Shown here: in pieces, positions 1-8,497 of the stretch
Layout of the letters: each line of letters starts with the position of its first letter
Numbering within the stretch: the stretch's first letter is position 1
DNA from: an uncultured Eggerthellaceae bacterium
Lineage (GTDB): Bacteria > Actinomycetota > Coriobacteriia > Coriobacteriales > Eggerthellaceae
Reading direction: 5' to 3'
Assembly (NCBI GenBank): GCA_947650915.1
Contig: CANSWY010000001.1
Location: 1-64,000, forward strand
DNA length: 64,000 nt
The notes under the pieces: generated by a model
Told to the model about the DNA's origin: nothing
The model's input: only the letters and a program-made list of their open reading frames with translations
Database searches by the model: none
Made by a program: the position numbers and the translations under genes

Positions 1-55
1 GGACGCCGCCCTCTCAAGGCGGAGGTCGCCGGTTCGAATCCGGTCGGAGCTACCA
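1..55 (+). tRNA. tRNA-Glu (anticodon CTC), 5' part outside the window
   Basis: The window opens inside a tRNA gene. The anticodon arm CCGCC-CTCTCAA-GGCGG gives anticodon CTC (reads GAG, glutamate). The T arm GCCGG-TTCGAAT-CCGGT and an acceptor strand ending in encoded CCA at 53-55 follow. The 5' acceptor strand and most of the D arm lie upstream of base 1, so the acceptor pairing cannot be checked. A hairpin terminator follows after 9 bases, so this is the last gene of its transcript. Confidence 0.9.
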
Positions 56-64
56 AGAAACAGC

Positions 65-90
65 AGGCCAGGGCTTCCCCTGGCCTTTTT
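65..90 (+). terminator. Rho-independent terminator of the tRNA gene
   Basis: An 8-bp perfect stem GGCCAGGG/CCCTGGCC (66-73 with 78-85), extended by an A-T pair, has a CTTC loop and is followed by a run of five T's and then CTTTT. This is a canonical intrinsic terminator directly behind the tRNA. Confidence 0.9.
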
Positions 91-127
91 CTTTTGGATG
101 CCTCTTTTGCGCGGACATGAGCGGTCA

Positions 128-157
128 GATGTGCAAAAGGGACGTCCCAAATCGCAC
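128..157 (+). repeat. Half-unit (left arm) of the 98-bp palindromic repeat
   Basis: A 30-bp copy of the left arm only (core GTGCAAAAGGGACGTCCC, ending CGCAC). It lies 44 bp upstream, start to start, of the full element at 172-269, with a 14-bp spacer that contains GGTTGCC. Confidence 0.85.
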
Positions 158-171
158 CTGCAAGGTTGCCC

Positions 172-269
172 GATGTGCAAAAGGGACGTCCCAAATTGCA
201 CATAGGAACAGTCTTTCAGCGCTCATTCTCTTTTGCTATGTGCAATTTGGAACGTCCCTTTTGCACATC
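172..269 (+). repeat. 98-bp palindromic intergenic repeat, copy 1
   Basis: The left arm (172-206) and right arm (about 236-269) are inverted copies of each other, around a roughly 30-base loop with the conserved string GCTCATTCTCTTTT. Each arm is also an internal palindrome centred on GGGACGTCCC (right arm GGAACGTCCC). The element abuts the dnaK stop codon (270-272) with no spacer. It lies between convergent tRNA and dnaK transcription units. Confidence 0.9.
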
Positions 270-2021
270 TCAGGGCAGGAGGGACTTCAGCTCGGATACG
301 GCGCTGGTGAAGTTCGCCTTGTCTTCTTCCTTCATCTTCTCAGGGCGCTTGGCCAGGCAGCGCTGCACGTTGGCCACCGATGCCTTCAGGCGGCGCTTGT
401 CGTCCTTGTCCATCTCTTTGCCGGACTCTTTCAGCTTCTCTTGCGCTTGCGCCACCAACTGCTCCGCTTCTGTGCGTTCCTCCATGGAGGCGCGCTTGGC
501 GGCATCTTCGGCCTCGTAGCGCTCAGCGTCGCGGATGGCCTGCTGGATCTCCTCATCTGACAGGCGTTCGGAATCCGTGATGGTGATGGACTGTTCATTG
601 CCCGTGCCCAGGTCCTTCGCGGTCACGGTGAGGATGCCGTTGGCGTCGATGTCGAAGCTGACGTTGATCTGGGGCGTGCCCGCGGGTGCGCGTTTGATGC
701 CTTTCAGCATGAACTTCCCGATGGAGCGGTTGTCGGCCGCCATGGGGCGTTCCCCTTGCATGACGTTGATCTCCACCTTCGTCTGGAAGGAGGCGGCGGT
801 GGTGAACACCTGTTCATAGTGCACCGGCAACGTGGTGTTGCGCTCGATCACGCGCGTGGCCACCCCGCCCACCGTTTCGATGGCGAAGCTGATGGGGATG
901 ACGTCCAGCAGGAGCAGATCGCCTCCGCGGGGCATCAGATCGGTGCAGCCGGAACGTGCGGCGGACAAGGTGGCCGCCTGGATGGCGGCGCCCTTCGCCA
1001 CGCATTCGTCGGGGTTGATGGAGCTGGAGGGTGTCTTGCCCGTCAGGCGGCGCACGTGTTCCTGCACCGCAGGGATGCGGGTGGAGCCGCCCACCAGGAG
1101 CACCTCTCCCAGCTCAGAAGCGGCGATGCCTGCATCGTTCAGCGCTTGGTTCACGGCATCCGTGGTGGCGTCCACCAGATCGCGCGTGAGCTGATCGAAC
1201 TGAGTGCGCGTGACCGTCTGTTCCAAGTGAACAGGGCCTTCAGGCCCTTGGGCCAGATAGGGAAGGTTCACCGTGGTGGATTCCAGGGAAGACAGCTCCC
1301 GTTTGGCCGCTTCCGCCGCTTCGCGCACCCGCTGGCGCGCCATCTCATCCCCCGTCAAGGAGACGCCAGACTGCGCCTCGAACGCGCTGATCAAGTGCTC
1401 GGTCAAGCGTTCGTCGAAGTCATCTCCGCCCAAGTGGTTGTTCCCTGCGGTGGAGAGCACTTCGATCACGCCGTCCGCGATCTCTATCACGGAGACATCG
1501 AACGTGCCGCCGCCCAGGTCGTACACCATGACCAGCTGGCTGTCCCCGTGGTCCAACCCATAGGCCAGCGCAGCGGCGGTGGGTTCGTTGATGATGCGCA
1601 GCACGTTCAGCCCTGCGATGGCGCCCGCATCCTTCGTGGCGTTGCGCTGCATGTCGTTGAAATAAGCGGGCACGGTGATGACGGCGTCCGTCACATCCTG
1701 GCCGGTGAAGCGTTCCGCATCCCGGCGCAGCTTCCGCAAGATCATGGCGGAGAGCTCCTGTGGGGAAAGGTCCTTGCCGTCCACATCCTTGCGCCAGCTG
1801 GTGCCCATGTGGCGCTTCACGGAGGATACGGTGCGGGCGGGGTTCATGGCGCTCTGACGCTGGGCCAGCGCACCCACCAGGCGTTCCCCGTCTTTGGTGA
1901 AGGCCACCACTGAAGGCGTGGTGCGCTCTCCTTCGGCGTTCACCACCACTTCCGGCACGCCGCCTTCAACGATGGACAGGCAGCTGTTGGTGGTTCCCAA
2001 ATCTATTCCGATAGCGGGCAT
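270..2021 (-). CDS. dnaK: Hsp70-family chaperone (short DnaK)
   Basis: 583 aa. The ATPase domain starts [13 protein letters not shown] and carries the phosphate-binding loop [10 protein letters not shown] and the signature [14 protein letters not shown] substrate-binding domain (about 365-480) and a helical lid follow. The lid is short, ending SELKSLLP, without the acidic EEVD-like tail of the roughly 620-640 aa housekeeping DnaK. There is no grpE or hspR next to it; its partners are a J-domain protein and a DUF5685 protein in the same minus-strand operon. It may therefore be a second, specialised Hsp70 rather than the main DnaK (inference). AAAGGTG precedes the ATG. Confidence 0.93.
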   Translation of the reverse strand: MPAIGIDLGTTNSCLSIVEGGVPEVVVNAEGERTTPSVVAFTKDGERLVGALAQRQSAMNPARTVSSVKRHMGTSWRKDVDGKDLSPQELSAMILRKLRRDAERFTGQDVTDAVITVPAYFNDMQRNATKDAGAIAGLNVLRIINEPTAAALAYGLDHGDSQLVMVYDLGGGTFDVSVIEIADGVIEVLSTAGNNHLGGDDFDERLTEHLISAFEAQSGVSLTGDEMARQRVREAAEAAKRELSSLESTTVNLPYLAQGPEGPVHLEQTVTRTQFDQLTRDLVDATTDAVNQALNDAGIAASELGEVLLVGGSTRIPAVQEHVRRLTGKTPSSSINPDECVAKGAAIQAATLSAARSGCTDLMPRGGDLLLLDVIPISFAIETVGGVATRVIERNTTLPVHYEQVFTTAASFQTKVEINVMQGERPMAADNRSIGKFMLKGIKRAPAGTPQINVSFDIDANGILTVTAKDLGTGNEQSITITDSERLSDEEIQQAIRDAERYEAEDAAKRASMEERTEAEQLVAQAQEKLKESGKEMDKDDKRRLKASVANVQRCLAKRPEKMKEEDKANFTSAVSELKSLLP

Positions 2022-2061
2022 GGCGTCACCTTTCTTCGTGCGCGCCCCTGGCGGGCGCCCA

Positions 2062-2847
2062 TCAGAAGCCGAATCCGGAGTAGTAGAGCATGCGGGAGAG
2101 GTACGAGCAGCAGGTGGGACCCAGGCACACGCAGCAGCAGAGCCAGTTCGGGTCTATCCCGAAAGAAGTGAACCCGCGCTGCTGGCCTTGTTGGGCATAG
2201 GCTTGAGCGCGGCGCGCGAACGAGGCCTCGGCGCGCGCGTAATCCGGGTTGTCCGGATCCATCTGGCGCGCGCGGCGTATGTGGTCATGGGCGGCCACCG
2301 TCTTGCCTGCACCGTTGTTCGCCAGGGCGAACAGGTAGTTCCAGCGCGCATCGCGCCCCGTGGAGGGAATGCGCTGCAAAAGCGCTATGGCATCCGCATA
2401 GCGGCCGGTGTTGATCTGATAGATGGCTTGGCGCACTTCTTCGGCATCCGTTGCGGAGGCCTCTGGATGGATGGGCCCTGATGCAGTGCCCCAGCCGCCT
2501 CCGAAGAGATCGTCGAAATCGATGGTGGTCCAGACGTACTGGCCGCCACCGGGGCCGCCTGCACCACCCGGGCCGCCTGCTCCTGCGCCGGGGGACCCGT
2601 AGCCGTTGTAGCCCGGCGTGTAGGGTGCCCCGTAGCCGCGCTTGCGGGCATCGGAGGCGGCGTACTTGTCCGGGTTGGTGATGCGGTCGTAGGCCTCGTT
2701 GATCTTGTTCATGCGCTCTTCGGCCGCCGGATCGTCCGGATTGAGGTCAGGATGGTTCTCGCGCGCTTTCTTGCGGTAGGCGCGCTTCACTTCGTCAAGC
2801 GGTGCCCCTTCGGGCACGCCCAATATGTCGTAAGGGCTCTCTGTCAT
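2062..2847 (-). CDS. J-domain protein with TPR-like region and Cys-rich tail
   Basis: 261 aa. An N-terminal J domain (residues 4-65) has the HPD motif ([10 protein letters not shown]) that stimulates Hsp70 ATPase. A Gly/Pro/Tyr-rich linker follows (about 70-105), then a TPR-like helical segment with [10 protein letters not shown] and [12 protein letters not shown], and a C-terminus with the cysteine cluster [15 protein letters not shown]. It lacks the CxxCxGxG zinc repeats and C-terminal domains of true DnaJ, so it is a type III J protein, likely the dedicated partner of the DnaK downstream. There is no Shine-Dalgarno sequence; the ATG lies 3 bases after the stop of the DUF5685 gene, so translation is probably coupled. 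The Cys cluster could bind metal or be lipid-modified; this is unresolved. Confidence 0.85.
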   Translation of the reverse strand: MTESPYDILGVPEGAPLDEVKRAYRKKARENHPDLNPDDPAAEERMNKINEAYDRITNPDKYAASDARKRGYGAPYTPGYNGYGSPGAGAGGPGGAGGPGGGQYVWTTIDFDDLFGGGWGTASGPIHPEASATDAEEVRQAIYQINTGRYADAIALLQRIPSTGRDARWNYLFALANNGAGKTVAAHDHIRRARQMDPDNPDYARAEASFARRAQAYAQQGQQRGFTSFGIDPNWLCCCVCLGPTCCSYLSRMLYYSGFGF

Positions 2848-2850
2848 GGC

Positions 2851-3693
2851 TCACTGCGCGTCTTCGGCATCCTTTTGATCAGATGAAGCGTCTGAGTATA
2901 CCGCATTGAACTTCTGCCAGATGCCGGAATAGACCACGCTCTCAAGCAGATGCGCGTCCCGCTCCAAGGGGAGCACCTGGAACGCGCAGGCCATCTCATG
3001 GGCTTCAGCGGCCAGAAGGCGCCTGAGAGCTTCTGGTTCTATCCCGCGCCCGGTGAAGGGGTTGTACGAGCCTGACCGTTCATCTTCCGGCAGATCCACC
3101 GCCGCATCCATCAGGTACACCACGCGTCCCGTGGCGCGCCCCAGGCGATCCAGGTGCGGTGCCCAGAAGCCGCCCTCGCGGGCGAAGAGCGTCCCCAGCA
3201 GGCCTCCGAACGCATCCGCCGCATCATCTGGCGCGGAGGAGGGGTCCTCCTCGATGGCACGGATGGCGTCCATGGCCTCCTCTATGGCCCGACAGGCATC
3301 CGGGATGCGCGAACAGGCGCGCTCGTAAGGCCCTGCCAGCACACGGCGGCCGCCGCGGGCGGCGAGGGAGGCGTCGTCTGCCATGTCATCCAGGCATTTG
3401 TGGTAGGCGAAGGCCACGGAGAGGTCCGCTGCATAGGGCATGGCGGCGTTGCGCACGTACGGCCTGCCTTCGAAGGGGTGGCTCGCGCACCTTTCCGTGC
3501 CCGTCTCTTCAGGGCCTTCATCCAAAGATCCGCGCAGCATGGCCAGAAACGCCAGGTCATAGCTCAAGGCCGCGCGCGGCGCTTGCCCGTAGCGCTCTTT
3601 CAGCGTGCGGCAAAGCCCGCAATAGAGGCTCTCATAGCGCGCCTTCTCAGCTTCCGTCACCTGGTCCAGCCGCGCCACGGCCACGCCGAACAT
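2851..3693 (-). CDS. DUF5685-family protein
   Basis: 280 aa from the ATG at 3693 (MFGVAVARLDQ...). An upstream GTG-type extension would overlap the MFS gene, whereas this start has GGAAGGG about 12 bases upstream and lies 4 bases after the MFS stop. It shows the family signature YCGLCRTLKERYG, then LSYDLAFLAML and KCLDDMADD, an all-helical Asp-rich pattern loosely like prenyltransferase-fold proteins (my observation). Function is unknown. The adjacency to a J protein and Hsp70 suggests a chaperone client or co-factor (inference). Confidence 0.75.
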   Translation of the reverse strand: MFGVAVARLDQVTEAEKARYESLYCGLCRTLKERYGQAPRAALSYDLAFLAMLRGSLDEGPEETGTERCASHPFEGRPYVRNAAMPYAADLSVAFAYHKCLDDMADDASLAARGGRRVLAGPYERACSRIPDACRAIEEAMDAIRAIEEDPSSAPDDAADAFGGLLGTLFAREGGFWAPHLDRLGRATGRVVYLMDAAVDLPEDERSGSYNPFTGRGIEPEALRRLLAAEAHEMACAFQVLPLERDAHLLESVVYSGIWQKFNAVYSDASSDQKDAEDAQ

Positions 3694-3697
3694 GAGG

Positions 3698-5002
3698 TCA
3701 GCCCTTCCGTTCGGTGCGCGCCATGACCTCATAGGCGTCGTCACGGACGTTGCGCTTGATGATGCGGAAGCAGCAAAGGGCGATCACGGGGATGGAGAGC
3801 GCCACCGCTCCTCCCGCGTCGAAACCGGCGGTGGCGCCCGCGGCATCTATGATGAAGCCAGCCAAGGTGGGGCCGAACGCCACGCCGCAGGTCATGCCGG
3901 AGTTCACCCAGGTGATGGCCTCTGTCAGGCGCTTGCCGGGAACGGCGCGCTCAACGGCGCTATTCGATACGATCAGGAACGGCGCATAGGTGAGCGCGGC
4001 CACCGCGGACACCACGTAGAACGCAAGCTCTGAATTGATGAGGATCTGCGTGCCGTAGACGGCGCCCAAGAGCGCGGAGGTGAGCATCACTTGCTTGTAG
4101 AGCGGCAGATTCAGGCGTACCATCCCGAAGAACAGCCCCATGGCGGCGGAGAGGAGCGCGCTGATCATGAGCGCAGCGCCTGCGATGTTGGGATTGCCCA
4201 GCTCTTCGGCGAACGCGATGCCGGCGGTGTCGAACGTGCCGTAGAAGGCGCCGGTGAGGAACATCAGCACGAAGAGGATGCGCACCACCGCAGAGGTGCG
4301 GATGATGCTCTTCGGCTGCGCGCCGGCAGCGTCTTCGTTCGCGTGCGCGGCGCCTTCGCCATCCTCTTCGGCCACCCAGCCCACCTCAGGTTCGCTGCCC
4401 TTCGCTGCGCACATCACCGTCACGCCGATGACGAACACCACGCCGCCCACCAGGAGCCCTGCGATGGGCGTGAAGGCCGATGACATGGCGATGGCGAAGG
4501 GCGGGCTCAGCATGAAGCCGATGTCATCCAGCATGCCCTCGAAGGAGAACACGGTGCGGATGGAGGGCGCGTCAGCGCCCAAGCGTCCCGTGCGGATGAG
4601 GTAGGTCCAGCGGGCGCGCACGATGGCCTGTGCGTTCGGGATGCAGCCCATGAGGAGCGCGGCGGGCAAGAACAGCCAGTCAGGACCTTTGAGGGCCACG
4701 TTCGCCAGCATGAGGGCAAGGCCCGCCACCACGATGGCGGCCGCACGCGGGAGCACGCGGGATTGGCCGTGTTCGTCCACCAGCTTGGAGACGCGCGGGG
4801 ACAACAGGAAGATGGAGAGCGATATGACGGAGGCCACCAGGCCGGAGGTCATGAAAGAATAGCCGGAAAGGGAGAGCATGGTGACCGTGCCGATGCTCAT
4901 CATGTAGGAGTAGAAGCGCATGAGCAGCCCCGCTGCGTCGAACGCGTAGGCTTGTCGGACGCGGATCACCGACCGGTACACGCCTGGATCCACTGCTGAC
5001 AC
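3698..5002 (-). CDS. MFS-family permease
   Basis: 434 aa from the GTG at 5002, chosen because AGGAGGT lies 5 bases upstream; longer in-frame starts lack one. About 12 hydrophobic segments are separated by a hydrophilic central loop (WVAEEDGEGAAHANEDAAGA), the usual 6+6 layout. The start of helix 1 is LLMRFYSYMMSIGTVTM. The cytoplasmic loop after TM2 has SPRVSKLVDEHGQSR, an MFS motif A-like segment. Substrate is unknown. It is first in the minus-strand operon with DUF5685, J-protein and dnaK genes. Confidence 0.85.
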   Translation of the reverse strand: MSAVDPGVYRSVIRVRQAYAFDAAGLLMRFYSYMMSIGTVTMLSLSGYSFMTSGLVASVISLSIFLLSPRVSKLVDEHGQSRVLPRAAAIVVAGLALMLANVALKGPDWLFLPAALLMGCIPNAQAIVRARWTYLIRTGRLGADAPSIRTVFSFEGMLDDIGFMLSPPFAIAMSSAFTPIAGLLVGGVVFVIGVTVMCAAKGSEPEVGWVAEEDGEGAAHANEDAAGAQPKSIIRTSAVVRILFVLMFLTGAFYGTFDTAGIAFAEELGNPNIAGAALMISALLSAAMGLFFGMVRLNLPLYKQVMLTSALLGAVYGTQILINSELAFYVVSAVAALTYAPFLIVSNSAVERAVPGKRLTEAITWVNSGMTCGVAFGPTLAGFIIDAAGATAGFDAGGAVALSIPVIALCCFRIIKRNVRDDAYEVMARTERKG

Positions 5003-5446
5003 GCCGCACCTCCTCTCTTCGCCCCTACATCCGTTCCGGATGCAGGCAAGCATACCTGAGACGGGCGCTCGCCACCTCTAGAACGCGCAGAAGGATCGAC
5101 TCGAATCGCACAGAGCGGAAGGTGGCTGCGGATGTGCAGAAGGGACGTCCCAAATTGCACATAGGAACAGTCTCCCAGTGCTCATTCCCTTTTCCTATGT
5201 GCAATTTGGAACGTCCCTTCTGCACATCCGCTCTTCACAGGTTCACGGGGCATCCTGGGTGGAGAAGAGCATGCCTGAGCCGTGAGTGCGAATGCGCCGC
5301 GATATGCTCATGGCAATGGAGAGATTCCGGTTTCTTGTCGGATCGGTCAAGGTTCGGCGCTTTCGGCGTGCCAGACGGCCTCCATTGTTATATGGTATGG
5401 CGCTGATGAATTGAAAGCAGCATGCTCATGATTCGGAGGATGGACG
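5003..5446. other. Gene-free divergent intergenic region
   Basis: 444 bp between the divergent MFS and SurA-like genes. It holds repeat copy 2 (5131-5228) and a fragment CGAATCGCACAGAG at 5102-5115 that matches the copy-5 subtype of the repeat. The rest (5229-5430) has no reading frame I can support. CGGAGGATGGACG precedes the ATG at 5447. Confidence 0.7.
5131..5228 (+). repeat. 98-bp palindromic intergenic repeat, copy 2
   Basis: Same length and orientation as copy 1. Both arms carry a compensating change (GCAGAAGGG on the left, CCCTTCTGC on the right), so pairing of the arms is preserved. The loop keeps GTGCTCATTCCCTTTTCC. It lies between divergent genes, so it is not acting as a 3' terminator here. 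Confidence 0.9.
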
Positions 5447-6451
5447 ATGACCGAAGAGAAGGCCCAAGGCCGGTTGGATGAGAAGGCGCAAGCCCCTGCG
5501 GCGGCTCCTGCGTCCGCAGAGGTGAGCAGGCGCATCCCTGCCACGTCCGTGGCCGTCATGATCTTCATCTTGCTGGTTGCGTTCGCGTGCACGGGCGTCA
5601 CGGTGGTGACGGAGATGGTGGATGCCAAGCATGCCCAGCAGCCCATCTATGGCAAGGACGGGAGCCGAGCCACGGACTACCCCACCCCTGGGCATTTGCC
5701 GGACGGCGTGGCGGCATCTGTGAACGGCGCGGAGATCCCGGAGAGCCAGATCACGAACTTCCTCATGGGCATGCGTCGGGCGCAGGGCCTTGAGAGCCAA
5801 GAGGCGTGGGATGAGTGGATGATCGAGAACGGCCAGAACACCGAGACCATCCGCAATCGCGTCATCCTGTATTACGTGAACAACGAGATGATCGATCAGA
5901 TCGCTGAGGAGATGGGCATCCATCCCACGGCGGAGGATTACCAGCAGACGCGCGATGAGGCGTTCGCCACCCCTGAGAGCACCCAGGAGATCGAGGAGAT
6001 ACTGGCCTCTCAAGGCAGGACGCTGGAAGATTACGAAGCCGACATCGTGGCGGCCACGAAGAGGCGTCTGATCGGCGAAGTGGGCAATGCGGGCACGGTC
6101 GACACGCCCGAATTCAAAGAGGCGGTCTTGAAGGGCGTGCAGGACCGGTATCCGGAATACGCTGAGGCCACCAGCCTGGACGAGGTGGATCCGCAGATCG
6201 TGGAAGAGATCACCACCGAATTCAAGCAGCTGAGCGATTACCAGACGTTCTCCAGCAAGGTGGACGCCTTCGTGAAGGATCACGATGTGCTCTATTCCGA
6301 GATCTCTGGGAGCCGCCCCTACGACTCCAATGCTGACGAGTACTTCATGAAGCAGGAGTTCAAGCAGATGCTGGAGAAGAACCGCATCATCGGCGAGGGC
6401 AGCTTGATTGACAGCTTGATGGCGAACATGCAGGAAAGCAACGCTTCCTAG
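5447..6451 (+). CDS. Membrane-anchored SurA-like protein lacking a PPIase domain
   Basis: 334 aa. A cytoplasmic N-terminus rich in Ala/Glu (1-32) is followed by one transmembrane segment (about 33-58, ATSVAVMIFILLVAFACTGV) and an extracytoplasmic helical region. The segment VAASVNGAEIPESQITNFL resembles the SurA/PrsA N-terminal chaperone motif (VNGxxIxxxxv). No parvulin catalytic domain follows, so it is likely a chaperone-only, SurA_N-type folding factor for exported proteins (inference). It is 65 bases upstream of htpG on the same strand. Confidence 0.75.
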   Translation: MTEEKAQGRLDEKAQAPAAAPASAEVSRRIPATSVAVMIFILLVAFACTGVTVVTEMVDAKHAQQPIYGKDGSRATDYPTPGHLPDGVAASVNGAEIPESQITNFLMGMRRAQGLESQEAWDEWMIENGQNTETIRNRVILYYVNNEMIDQIAEEMGIHPTAEDYQQTRDEAFATPESTQEIEEILASQGRTLEDYEADIVAATKRRLIGEVGNAGTVDTPEFKEAVLKGVQDRYPEYAEATSLDEVDPQIVEEITTEFKQLSDYQTFSSKVDAFVKDHDVLYSEISGSRPYDSNADEYFMKQEFKQMLEKNRIIGEGSLIDSLMANMQESNAS

Positions 6452-6516
6452 GTTGGACAAGGCACAATCCTGAAGAAAGAGACGAGGGCCTGCGAAGGCC
6501 GTGAGAGAGGTGCGCC

Positions 6517-8496
6517 ATGAGGAAATTCAAGACCGAATCCAAGAAGCTCCTGGATCTGATGATCAACTCCATCTACACCAACCGTGAGATCTTCCTGCGC
6601 GAATTGATATCGAACTCGTCTGACGCGGTGGACAAGCTGTATTTCCGCAGCCTGGTGGATGAGACGGTGAAGATCAACCGGGCGGATCTGGCCATCACGG
6701 TGGCGTTCGATGAGGATGCGCGCACGGTCACGGTGTCCGACAACGGCATCGGCATGACGAAGGACGACCTGGACAAGAACCTGGGCACCATCGCGCATTC
6801 CGACAGCTTCGAATTCAAGCAGGGCGGCCTGGACAAGCCGGGCTTGGATGACGTGTCTCCAGATGGGGACGTGGCGGCGGACGTGGACATCATCGGACAG
6901 TTCGGCGTGGGCTTCTATTCCGCTTTCATGGTGGGGCACAAGGTGCGCGTGGTGTCGCGCGCCTACGGATTCGATGAAGCGTGGGCGTGGGAGTCGGATG
7001 GCGTGGACGGCTACACCATCGAAGCGGCTGAACGGTCTGAGCACGGCACGGATGTCATCGTCTACCTGAAGGCGGACACAGACGAGGAAACCTACGGCAG
7101 CTTCGCCACGGAGTCCGGCCTCAAGAGCCTCATCAAGAAGTACAGCAACTACGTGCGCTACCCCATCCAGATGGAGGTCACGAAGAGCCGCATGAAGGAG
7201 CGCCCGGCGGATGCAGGGGACGGATATCAGCCGGAATTCGAGAACTACACCGAACTGGAGACGGTCAACTCCATGGTTCCCATCTGGAAGCGCAAGAAGC
7301 AGGACGTGACGGATGAGGAATACAACGAGTTCTACAAGACGGATTTCCATGACTTCGAAGATCCGCTCCGCACGCTGAGCCTGCACGCGGAGGGCACGCT
7401 CACCTATGACGCGCTGATGTATCTGCCCTCGCATGCGCCCTTCGACATGTGGTCGAAGGATTACAAGCGGGGACTCGCGCTCTACAGCTCCGGCGTGCTG
7501 ATCATGGACAAGTGCGAAGAGCTGGTGCCGGATTACTTCAACTTCGTGCGCGGCGTGGTGGATTCAGCCGACCTCACGCTGAACATCTCGCGTGAGACGC
7601 TGCAGCACAACAGCCAGCTGCGCGCCATCGCGCGGCGCCTGGAGAAGAAGATCAAATCAGAGCTTTCCAGCATGTGCGCTGATGACCGGGAAGCCTATAC
7701 GGGCTTCTTCAAGGAGTTCGGACGCACGCTGAAGTACGGCATCTATTCCTCCTACGGCATGGCGAAGGACACGCTGGCGGACCTTCTGCTGTTCTATTCA
7801 GCCAAGCAGGAGAAGATGGTGACGCTGGATGAATACGTGGCCAGCGCGCCGGCGGATGCGGAGGCCATCTATTTCGCGGCGGGGGATTCGGTGGAGCGCT
7901 TGGCGGCCATGCCCATCGTCACCACAGTGCTGGCCAAGGGCTACGACGTGCTTTTGTGCGATGAGAGCGTGGATGAGTTCTGCATGATGGCGCTGGCGGA
8001 CTACGCGCCGAAAGATGCCGTGGAGCCGGATGGTTCCACCAAGGCGTGGCCCATCAAGAACGTGGGCGGGGAGGATCTGGGCCTCACCACCGAAGAAGAG
8101 AAGAAAAAGGCCGAAGAGGCCACCGAAGAGAACGCGGATCTGTTCAGCGCCATGGCGGATGCGCTGGCGGGCAAGGTGAAGAAGGTGGCCGTGTCCACGC
8201 GCGTGACCGAAGCGCCGGTGATGCTCACCACCGAAGGCGCGGTGTCCTTGCAGATGGCGCATCTGTTGAAGGAGCAGCCGGGCTCTGATGAGGGCGTGCC
8301 GGAGGCGCAGATCGTCATGGAAGTCAACGTGGACCACCCGGTGTTCCAGGTGTTGAAGGATGCGCAGGCATCAGGAAATGCCCAGAAGGTGGCTGACTAC
8401 ACTGGCATCCTGTTCGACCAGGCGCTCTTGGTGGAGGGGCTTCCCATAGACAACCCGCTCCGCTTCGCCGAACGCGTGTCCGCGCTCATGGTCTAG
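6517..8496 (+). CDS. htpG: Molecular chaperone HtpG (Hsp90)
   Basis: 659 aa. The N-terminal GHKL ATPase has FLRELISNSSDAVDKL (N box), VSDNGIGMTKDDL (G1 box) and GQFGVGFYSAFMV (G2). The middle domain contains NISRETLQHNSQLRAI with the conserved Arg/Gln loop. The C-terminal dimerisation region ends HPVFQVL...VSALMV. Length is normal for bacterial Hsp90. GAGAGG precedes the ATG. An acidic Glu-rich stretch near residue 530 (TTEEEKKKAEEATEEN) is an ordinary linker feature. It refolds and holds client proteins in the cytosol. The downstream ClC gene begins one base after its stop. Confidence 0.97.
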   Translation: MRKFKTESKKLLDLMINSIYTNREIFLRELISNSSDAVDKLYFRSLVDETVKINRADLAITVAFDEDARTVTVSDNGIGMTKDDLDKNLGTIAHSDSFEFKQGGLDKPGLDDVSPDGDVAADVDIIGQFGVGFYSAFMVGHKVRVVSRAYGFDEAWAWESDGVDGYTIEAAERSEHGTDVIVYLKADTDEETYGSFATESGLKSLIKKYSNYVRYPIQMEVTKSRMKERPADAGDGYQPEFENYTELETVNSMVPIWKRKKQDVTDEEYNEFYKTDFHDFEDPLRTLSLHAEGTLTYDALMYLPSHAPFDMWSKDYKRGLALYSSGVLIMDKCEELVPDYFNFVRGVVDSADLTLNISRETLQHNSQLRAIARRLEKKIKSELSSMCADDREAYTGFFKEFGRTLKYGIYSSYGMAKDTLADLLLFYSAKQEKMVTLDEYVASAPADAEAIYFAAGDSVERLAAMPIVTTVLAKGYDVLLCDESVDEFCMMALADYAPKDAVEPDGSTKAWPIKNVGGEDLGLTTEEEKKKAEEATEENADLFSAMADALAGKVKKVAVSTRVTEAPVMLTTEGAVSLQMAHLLKEQPGSDEGVPEAQIVMEVNVDHPVFQVLKDAQASGNAQKVADYTGILFDQALLVEGLPIDNPLRFAERVSALMV

Positions 8497-8497
8497 G

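Noticed and set aside
128-269. Repeat cluster as a CRISPR array
   Set aside because: Only two or three units per locus, spacers are 14 bp and similar to each other, units are strongly palindromic, and no cas genes are in the window.
172-269. Repeats as ordinary intrinsic terminators
   Set aside because: No U tract follows the stems, one copy lies between divergent genes, and the loop sequence is conserved.
117-560. Open frames across the repeat elements (for example 117-560, 5122-5406, 13187-13420, 29756-29944, 50411-50809)
   Set aside because: They translate the palindromic repeats (similar peptides such as FGTSLLHI and CKRDVPN recur at every copy) and lack ribosome-binding sites or any family; they are a by-product of the repeat sequence.
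756-1913. Long plus-strand frame opposite dnaK (385 aa)
   Set aside because: Antisense shadow of dnaK with typical GC-rich mirrored composition (His/Arg/Gly rich) and no domain.
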